Below, piece by piece: positions 26,801 to 35,800 of a DNA stretch of 64,000 nt (position 1 is its first letter; each line of letters opens with the position of its first letter). Source of the stretch: Anthonomus grandis grandis (lineage: Eukaryota > Arthropoda > Insecta > Coleoptera > Curculionidae); contig NC_065546.1 in the NCBI RefSeq assembly GCF_022605725.1, forward strand, positions 33,910,227 to 33,974,226, written 5' to 3'. A program made the translations under genes and the position numbers. The notes beneath the pieces are model-generated. The model made no database searches, was not told the DNA's origin, and worked only from the letters and a program-made list of their open reading frames with translations.

Positions 26801-29800
26801 TGTGATAAATCGATCCTAAAATATATCTCATTGAAATATTTAAAATTGTGGATGGTTATAAATTTTTGTTTTTGTGTTTTAACTTCTAATTTGAAAGTGC
26901 AAAAAGGTATTTGATTGTGATCACTTAAACCTGAAACAATGGTGCCACTTTTATGACAAATATCTTTAGTATTGATAAAAATGGGATCTAAGCATGTTGC
27001 AGAAGTATTTGTTATACGAGTTGGTTCATCTAATAATTGTACATATCCAAAAGAGTTAAGCATAGAATATAATGAATTAGGCTTTAACATATCATTATTT
27101 AGATCTCCGAGAATTAGTGAATAATCATAGGTCACTAAAAGATGTGGAACAACTTCTTCCAGGAAATTTATAATTTCAAACGCTTTTGATTTAGGGGGCC
27201 TGTATATTATAAGTATTGCAATATTGTGTATACCAATTTTAACATTTAGGAGCATAAATTCAAAGTTGACATTATTAACATTAATATTTACAATTTCGCA
27301 CTGAAACATTGACCTGACATACAGTAAGTAGTATCTTACTCCAGGCAGTTGAGCAGCCCATAAAACCTGGTATTGGACGTGTAAAATTTTATTCAAGGTA
27401 TTTGTGGGACGGGCATTGGTCTAAAGTTGCTTATAAAAGAACAAGAGTGATTTAGAGGCTTATTTCAAGCAGTTGGTCCAAACTGTTCCTGGGTGATTGA
27501 TCAAAATACTACTTTGTTTACTACTACTTACTCTGTATTTCAGGCAAAATACAGAGAAATCTTCTTGGAGCTATAACTGTTTACTGAAATAACATAGTAT
27601 ATTATTCCAGGCAGTTGAGTGGGCCATAAAACCTTTTGGTACTTTGAACCTTTACTCATACTAAGTCATGTAAAAATTCATATGTGAATTTTTTGTTGAT
27701 CTTAAGTCATTTAAATAAAAAATTGCTTAAAAATAAGCGACAGTAATGTAGAAACTTATTCCTAGCTTTGGATTGACCAAACATTGCTTATAAGTTAATA
27801 AGAATATCCCACAATATTCATAATACTTCTTGGGACTATAAACTGTGTACTCAAGGAAAGTAAAGCTTTTTTTAGGGATATGGAGGCTTTTAAATTGCTC
27901 TAAATGTTACATCTAATATGAATACAATATAGAATCTTATTATTCCAGGAAATTGGAACATTATGCTTTGAATTTATATTGGAAAATAATAATATTGCTT
28001 TGAATTTAAGATTATGCTTTGAATTTATATGGAATATAAGGTTAATTATACATTATAAGTTTTTTTACCAATTTCGTTTTTAGAAGCTGTACATAAGAAA
28101 CATACTTGAAACAACAAAGCAAGAAAGCTAATCTTATCTACTCTTGCCAAACAGTGGTAAGCCCAATAAAACTAACTCATCTGCTAAATGCCTTACCTTA
28201 GTGGATTCTCTGATATCCCATTTTTGCTCTTCACCTTCTTACTTTTAATCCCCTGATTCGCCTTTCTGATCTTTAATGACACTTTGCTTTTTGATGTTTT
28301 CACTAAGGGCGTTTGTGTGGATAAACTTTTCTTCAACACTTTTGGTTTTATTTCTATACTGGTGGCAATATTTTGGAGGCCGTCCCCCCGTTCCGCATCC
28401 AGATTCACTATGCTTACTCCCACTGGGTTCGGATGGTTTGTATAAACGGAATTATGCAAAATTTTCAGCTTTTCTTTTAAATATTCCACTTCTTTGGAGT
28501 ATTTTTCTTTGTCTATCGGTCGATTGAAGTAGGTTTCTGTGGTGAAGCAGAGCGGTTTTCTTGTTGGGACATCGTGTGATCTAGAGAGAGAAGAATTAAC
28601 TGCTGTAAGGTTTTCAAAAAATTACAAAAATATTTAGTACCTTAAGCCCACATATGGGCAAAAATCTTGGCAATTTGACCCTGTGATTCTGGTGCCACCC
28701 TCGGTATAATAAAGAGGAGAACCCTTCGAACGCAACGGATTTGTGGGTTGGTCCAACTTATGTGGACTGATTTTGCTACGTCCGTTATTTTTACTGTCCA
28801 TCGACTCTAAATTTTCGAAAATGGTGGGACGATCGGCGCAGAACGGCTTAAAACAGTCAACATCATTTTTTGACATTGATTGCTGATGTATCGGCGGCAT
28901 TTGGCAGTTGTTGGAAATGTACGACGTCGGCAGTTCTACTAAGTTTGATCTGAAATTAAGAAGTTTTGGAGTTAGTTAAATATTCTCACATTTATTTTAC
29001 TTAACTCTTTCCTGATAATTTCGTATAAGAATGTCCTTTGTGCTCAAAACTTTTTGAGTTAGAGACGATTTTATTAAGCAAGGTCCATAAGATGTCAAAT
29101 TACAAGTTTAGCCACATTTTCAGGTATAAGTAAGCCACTCAAAATATCCTTATATTTTCTTTACATGAATACAGAGGAGGTCTGATAATGGATTTGAGGG
29201 TAACACCATTATTCTAGGTTAAGAATTTGGATAGCTAAAGCAGTTTTGCCTGGAGCTATTTTTCTTGCTAATTCTCTTATCAAATTTCCACATTAATAAA
29301 ATGTTCACAGGAATAATTAGAATATTCTTAAAGAGTATTCAGACAAAAAAAAGGTATTTTCTTCCAAATTCAAAACACATGGCAAGATCAAGATTCATTA
29401 TACAGGGTGTTTCATAATTACTGGATGACTGACCATTTTTGCTGATGACACAACAGTGGCATGTGCCGAAGATACTCTTGAGACCGTAGAGAGGAAATTA
29501 AGAGTATTGCAGGGGGAAATTCAGGAATGGTTTAACATGAACCGATTGCATCTTAACGCAGACAAGACCAACAAAGCTATTTTTACTCTGAGACCAGCTG
29601 CCATATCAAAGGATTTTTCTATTAAGTTTCTGGGAGTTTTATTGGATCCTCTACTTCACTGGCATTTCCACATTAATATTGTTGCCGGAAGGCTAAAAAC
29701 ATCTATATATGCCCTTCATCGCCTAGCTGGATGTTTATCTGAATCTGGCTTAAGAACAGCCTATTTTGGCAACTTCCATCCCATAGCCACATATGCTATT

Positions 29801-32800
29801 GGGGTCATGCCCCACAAACAAAAAGGTTGTTTTCACTACAAACAAGGGCAATCAGAATTTTGGGTGAGCTGGGTTGTAGGGAGAATTGTAGATCCTTTTT
29901 CTCTATGAAGGGAATACTTACCCTGCCTTCCGTATATATATTGGAAAATCTTTTATGGGTACACAGTAATAAGGATCGGTATAAAGTACATGGTGATATA
30001 CACAACTATGGTACTAGAAACATAAATAGGCTAGTTCCAATTTACCAACGCTTAACAAGGTGTCAGAGTGGTGCCGGATTTCTAGCTGTTAAATTATATA
30101 ATAAACTTCCTACCGACTATGTGGATTTAGATTTGGAACGTTTTAAGAATAAAATAAAACAAATTCTAGTCTCTAATGCCTTCTATTCAACTGAAGAGTT
30201 TTTAAAATTCACATTCTATCTGTGATATTGAGTACCTACCTATATATTGCATTTTATTTAAGACATATGAAGAGAGGAAATTCCAAATGTTCTAAGTGCC
30301 ATTTTTTTTCAAAATAGAGATATTGCCTTAAAAATGTTCTATGTGCCATCGCCAACAACCCTGAAAACGTTCGAAGTGCCAAACCCCTTTAAACGTGGTA
30401 TGTTGCCTAACTTAAGAATGACAATGTTCTAAGTACGCGACCTATAATTTTTCCAAACGTTCTATGTGCCATCAGCGAATTTTATTGAAATTAACCGTCC
30501 GTTTAACGGACTTGAGTCACTTGTAGTCCTTGTATTTATTTTTTGTTTATATTTTGGTTTGGGGGACTTTCAGGTTAGGAAGCGTTTCGCTTAATTCTTA
30601 GAAAATACCCAATAAAAAATGGAAAATAAAACAGATAAGCATGTGTGTGAACTCAGTAAAACTTCAAAGCGTGCAGAACAGTATAAAAATCGCGTTTCTG
30701 GTAAATCCTATAAAAATCGAAAGAATAAAAGTGTTCCAGCGCTGCCACCTCCTCAAGAAAACGTGAGTATTTCGTTTTAATGCACTTAAGTTTTATATAA
30801 AAAATGTCAATAAATTGATTAATTTGTGTTATATGTTATAACAAGGGGGGCTCTTTGAAATTTTTAGTCAAAACATTTTCGTAAGTGCCTGCAGTAATAA
30901 AAACTTACATATTTTTGTTACTTACTAAAATCATTATCGCAAATTTAATCACTTTTTATTGTTACAGGCAACTTGCAAATGCAAATACGGCTGCAAAAAT
31001 ATCTCGCTCGATTTGAAACTCAAATTACGTGAAGATTTTATGAAGATGGAAAATCACAACTTGCAGAACACTTTTTTGCTGCGACTTTTGTCTGTGTCAC
31101 AAATAAAGCGGAGGCGCCATGGGACCTATGATACCCCAACTAACAGTCGCAGGAAATGTACCATTTGTTATTCTGTTCCTAATAATACAGGTAGCTCCTT
31201 CCAAGTGAGCAAGAAAACTTTCCAGGATATTTTTGCGGTATCGCACAGACGTCTACAAACTCTACAAAGTCGGTGTCAAGAAGGACTTATCACTTACACA
31301 GACAAAAGAAAGGGAAACGCACATCACCAAAAGTATACAAACGAAGATTGGGAGCAAATCAAACACCACGTTAACTCGTTTCCATGCGATGAAAGTCACT
31401 ATGGTCGCGCTAAAAGTAACAAAGTGTATTTTAGTAGTGATGTTAATATTAGTCGTCTTTACAGAAGTTTTACCAGCAAAAATCCAGGAAGCAAAATTAC
31501 TTACAAATTCTATCAAAAAGTATTTCTGAAAGGTTTTCCACATGTTTCATTTTGCCGTCCCAGGACCGACTTGCAGGACCTGCGATTTGCTTGCTTGTAA
31601 GATTTCATGTTCCAGTGGATCTGGATTAGTAACTGCTAAACGAGAGCAATTACTTCATCACAGCAAGTATAAGAGAGCCCTTGAATGTATGAATAAGGAC
31701 TCTTACGATTCACATTTTCCCAATTGTGACTTTTGTATGATATCTGTGGATCAGCAAGTTTTACTGGTACCAAATTTAACTCATAGTAATATGTACTATA
31801 GTAGACAACTGAGTTGTTATAATCTGGGCATCCATGTATCTCATCTAAATAAAGCTTTTATGTGTATGTGGGATGAAATAATAATAATAATAATAATAAG
31901 CTTTATTTCCAACAGGTTACATATACCCAGTTACAGGAAAATCAATTAAATATATAAATGTACGAATGCATGAATTGTATTAGATTCATGCAACTAAACT
32001 ATAAAAGAACTACAAAAGAATTGCTATATAATAAAAAAAAAAAAAAAAAGTAGTGAACTTGAGAAAATAAATAATAAAAAATCAACACTAAATTAGGATA
32101 AGAATCAAGAATTAATTTAAATCAAAAGACCAAAAAAAAAAAAAAAAAAATTAGTAAATAAATGTATTCAAGCTAAAAACTAAATAACCAAAGACTAAAT
32201 AACCTAGCCTCCCCCACCAACCATACGCAGGTGATTCAAGATAAGTGCCAAATCATCATGGTGAATGTCACAAGAATCAGCAATAGTGTTAAAGTTTTGA
32301 CACATAAAGTGAATAGGACTCTGGTACAGAATGTTGGACCTGGCTGTGTCCAAGTTAAAAACTGGACACTGTCTGGATCCTAGGCGTGGTATATGAAAGC
32401 AAATCCTTTGCAAAAGGGATGGGCAGTCAATTTTATGGTTAAGTAAATTAAACAAGAATTTCACCGAATGCATCTCTCTCCTCTTCGCAAGTGACCGTTC
32501 AGTATATCTAGAGAGCAGCAGGTTATGGTCAAAACCCCTTGGAGGATAGACTCCATCATCCTTAAATGCCAAACATTTAAGGAATCGCCGTTGGACTGAT
32601 TCTAATAGGTGAATGTGCTGGTTGTAAATGGGAGACCAAACGAGGGAGCAGTAGTCCAGCCTGGATCTAACAAATGCATAGTAGAGCGTTTTGGCAGTGG
32701 CAGTGTTCAAAAAAAGTTTGCAATTTCTAATAATAAAGCCTAGCATGCGAGTAGCTCTAGAAACAGTATCTTCGATGTGAGGGATAAAAGAAAATTTTTG

Positions 32801-35800
32801 GTCAAAGGTGACTCCAAGATCCTTGAAACAGGTAGACCTTGCCAGAGACTCTCCATTAACTGAGTAATTAAAGGTAATTGGACTTTTGATACGAAAGTAG
32901 CTGGCCACATTACACTTGGAAACATTAAGGTTAAGCCGATTCAAAGTGCACCAATGGTGTACAGCATTCATGTTCTCTTGCAGTAGACCACAATCTGCTA
33001 TAGAGTCAATCCTATGGAAAAGCTTTAGGTCATCAGCATATGCTAACCGAGAGCAATTGAGGGTGGAGATCAAGTCATTAGCGAAAACGTTAAAGAGAAG
33101 GGGGCCCAAGTTCGAGCCCTGAGGAACTCCAGAGGTGGGTGAAAAACAAGCAGATCTAAAGCCTTCGACCACTACAAACTGAGAGCGGTCAACTAAATAG
33201 GAGTTAAGGAGCTTTATCAAGCGATCGGAGAATCCAAACTGGCGTTCAAGCTTATTTAATAGGATGAAGTGGTCAATCTGGTCAAAAGCCTTTTGAAAGT
33301 CTGTGTAGATAACATCGATTTGACTTCTATCGTTAAGTGCTTCGCACACAAACTGAGAGAAGAATGCTAGGTTTGTAGTACATGAGCGGCCAGAAACAAA
33401 GCCATGTTGATCGTTGGCCAGCATGGACTTAACCTTGGGAAAAATTAATTTATAGAGAGCCAACTCAAATAACTTTGAGAAATTGCACAGAATGGATATA
33501 GGGCGGTAATTCTCTATTGTTCCAGCATCGCCCTTTTTAAAGATAGGGCAAACTTTAGCTTGCTTCCAGATATTGGGAAAAATACCTGTGTTAAGGATCA
33601 GATTAAAAATGTGGAGCAGAGGGTCTGTAAGTGCAACAGAGCAGTCCTTAGCTAAAAAACTAGGAATTAGATCTGGGCCAGAGGTCATTTTGCTTTTGAG
33701 ACACTTGCTCGCCATTATAATGTCGGTCGCCGCGAGCGCGACGACGTCTATGCAAGTTAAGGGAGGTTCAGAGACGACAGGATGATCGCTAGGAAGTGAG
33801 TTCGTGTATACACTCCTGAAATAATCTCCAAAAGCGGACACAATGCTGTCAGGCGTATTGTATGATTGGTTAGAAAGCTTCATTGAGCCGGGGATTTGAG
33901 TCTGATTACGTTTGCTTCGAATAAAAGACCAAAATTCACTCGGATCGGAGGTTATTTTGTTCTCAATACTATGGATGTACATTTTGTAGGCTTGTGCAGT
34001 TAGAGCTTTAATTGTCTTGCGCAGAGATCTAAATATCTCTAGATGTTGTTTAGACTTGGAAATCTTAAAATCACGAAATGCTCTTTCCTTTTTATATATA
34101 TTACGAATTATGTCAGCCGAAAACCAGGGAGGGAAACGTCTTTTACGTTTTACCTTGAAGGGTACCGCTCTAGCGAAAGTGTTGTTCAGTATATCATAAA
34201 AAACATCACATGCGGAGTTGACGTCCTGCTGCACCATGATAGGCGACCAATCAGTATCTAGTAGCAGCTGATACAAAAGCGGAAAGTTAGCCTTTCTAAA
34301 ATTAAATTCCTTTATTTCAGATTTATTAAGGGGTAGGTTATTGAGAGAGATAAGGCCTGCATGGAATTCAAATGACAAAGAAGGATGGTAGGTATCCTCC
34401 GGGACAAGAGATGCACCGCTGTTAAGTACAGAGATGTTAAAGCTTGCAAAGATTAAATCCAAACAGCGAAGATTGTTATTTACCACGTTATTGAATTGCT
34501 TATAGTTTAGGAAATCAAAAAAATTACTTAGAAGTTGACGTTTACTATTGGGAGATACCGAGTGTTCAATATAAGTGGGGACATTAAAGTCTCCCAGGAT
34601 AATCACATGAAATGAAAGCTTGTCGTGGAAGCAATGAAGTTGGATCCTACATTTTACGTCTAGTGAATTCTTATGAAATTTTTGACAAAAAGAAACCTGT
34701 TCTATGGTCAGACAATTGTGCAGGACAAAATAAGAACTGCACTCTTATTTTTTTTATGATGTTTTTGGTGCAAATTGGACATTTTGAAGAGATTGTTCAA
34801 AAATGTCTATTAAGCGGGCATAGCTTCTTATCGTGTGATCGGGACTTCGCGATTATTGAAAAAAGGAAAAGTCTCAAAGTGTTTTACCCCGATGGATTTA
34901 CAGAAAAAGGTTGCTTCAGCTAAAGTTAACCATTCACTGTAGTTGACATGGAAAATTCATACTATTTAGACCTAAAAAGCGCCTGCGATTCCGTACTAAA
35001 AGTAAATTTTCCAATATCAAAAGCTACTATGATAAAAGTTTCTAAAGATTATCCAGGTAATATTCAGTATAAGGCCACATACAGTGACACAGAAACTTGG
35101 AAATGTATCAATGTACTAAAAAAAGGTGCTAAACCTAAAGATATTGGAAAAGCTTGCATGTCATTAATTTCTAAGCCACTTTTGCCGGAAGGCAAGAAAA
35201 AAGATTTGTCAGCCATGTTGGATTTTTTGCCATAAACTGCTAAAGGTTATTACCAAAATATTCTAAAATAAAAATTTGTAATAACTTAGTATGTCATTAA
35301 TAATTCTTTGGTTAGTTATGTTTTATGTCATAATACATTTTCTGTTCAAATGGTTCTAAGTACCACGGTACATAGAACTTTCTTTAAATACAGTTTTTTT
35401 TAGCACATATGGAGTTATTTTTTTCTTTTTAATTACATAGGTTAAGAGCGAATATACCCCAATGTTACAAGTAAAAAACATTTTAATAAAGCTTTTAACT
35501 TAGCATTTGACTTAGACAGTTTTTTTCCTTTCTTGAAAAAAAATAGCTAAAGGCACTTAGAACCTTTGGAATTTCCACTCTTCATATTGTGATTCTGTAT
35601 TATTCATAGTATGTATATCAATCATTGTGTTTTGGTTTTAATGAGTTTTATGTAGTGTTTTAGGAAAAATTTTATTATCAATTTTTATAAACAGTCACCC
35701 TATTTTTTAACTTTGTAATTCTTGATTTGTGTGATACTATTTTGTATATTGGCATTAATAAATTGATTGATTGATACTACTGGTAAATTATTAAAATCAT

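Larger units (their letters stand above)
23761..27330 (-). mobile_element. Jockey/CR1-like LINE with (TTA)n tail, split by another LINE
   Basis: On the minus strand the order is endonuclease (27396-26764: 'SLILGDLNNDML', 'GTIVSGLSDHNQIPF'), linker (26685-26389: 'LKERDKALTKYKNHKCLENW'), reverse transcriptase (26178-25457: 'LRPISMLSVISKVLERIVY', 'HQSGFRKHHSTASSLL', 'SGVPQGSILGPLLFLIYTSD', 'IHQYADDTQYIH', 'LVINPNKTKMVLFS') and C-terminal part (24639-24022: 'VKVLGLKIDNSLGFKEHV'). The 3' end is AATAAAGACATATTATTATT.., so the TAA run at 23761-23820 is its tail. Several frameshifts are present. The 5' end is truncated inside the endonuclease. A plus-strand LINE sits at 24654-25408. Confidence 0.82.
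30619..35235 (+). pseudogene. DUF7869-like transposase of copy 1
   Basis: Exon 1 (ATG 30619 to 30762, 48 codons, very basic) ends at GTGAGT. Exon 2 starts at 30968 after TTACAG, in phase 0. Exon 2 contains 'CKCKYGCKN', 'FLLRLLSVSQIKRRR', 'RRKCTICY', 'HHVNSFPCDESHYGR', 'KVYFSSDVNISRLYRSF', then a frameshift near 31575, 'CRTCDLLACKI', 'YYSRQLSCYNLGIHV' and 'MCMWDE'. The LINE interrupts it here. Reading resumes at 34607 with 'MKACRGSNEVGSYILRL', 'VLWSDNCAGQNKN' and 'GHSFLSCDRDFAIIEKRK'. Stops near 34920-34930 precede the last part, which ends 'LPEGKKKDLSAMLDFLP' at 35235. The invariant acidic residues suggest a nuclease fold, but the catalytic set is inference. The resemblance to database family DUF7869 is from memory. 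Confidence 0.78.
30269..35583 (+). mobile_element. DUF7869-type DNA transposon, copy 1
   Basis: The 32-bp terminal inverted repeats (30269-30300 and 35552-35583) begin GAAGAG and differ at two positions; they are bordered by ATAT on both sides (30265-30268, 35584-35587). Copies of a 12-bp motif, GTTCTAWGTGCC, lie at 30289, 30336, 30369 (one change), 30426 (variant) and 30459 on the left, and 35353, 35367 (inverted) and 35552 (inverted) on the right. The inside encodes a two-exon transposase-like protein, interrupted by a LINE (31880-34606). The element is 5.3 kb with the LINE, about 2.6 kb without it. TIRs plus TSD show this is a mobile element and not a host gene. Confidence 0.88.
29433..35778 (+). 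mobile_element. Jockey-group LINE with TTGA tail, split by a DNA transposon
   Basis: It starts abruptly in the reverse transcriptase at 'FADDTT' (about 29437) and runs 'LQGEIQEWFNMNRLHLNADK', 'IKFLGVLLDPLLHWHFHI' (to 29820), then after a frameshift 'LQTRAIRILGELGCRENC', 'FSMKGILTLPSVYILENLL' and 'NYGTRNINRLVP' to a stop at 30225. The 3' UTR resumes at 35588 and ends AATAAATTGATTGATTGAT (35778). The transposon at 30269-35583 is inserted in the 3' UTR. Confidence 0.8.

Noticed and set aside
30619..35235. Treating the DNCAGQNKN protein as a domesticated host gene
   Set aside because: TIRs, target duplication, a LINE insertion and a frameshift show an ordinary decayed transposon copy.
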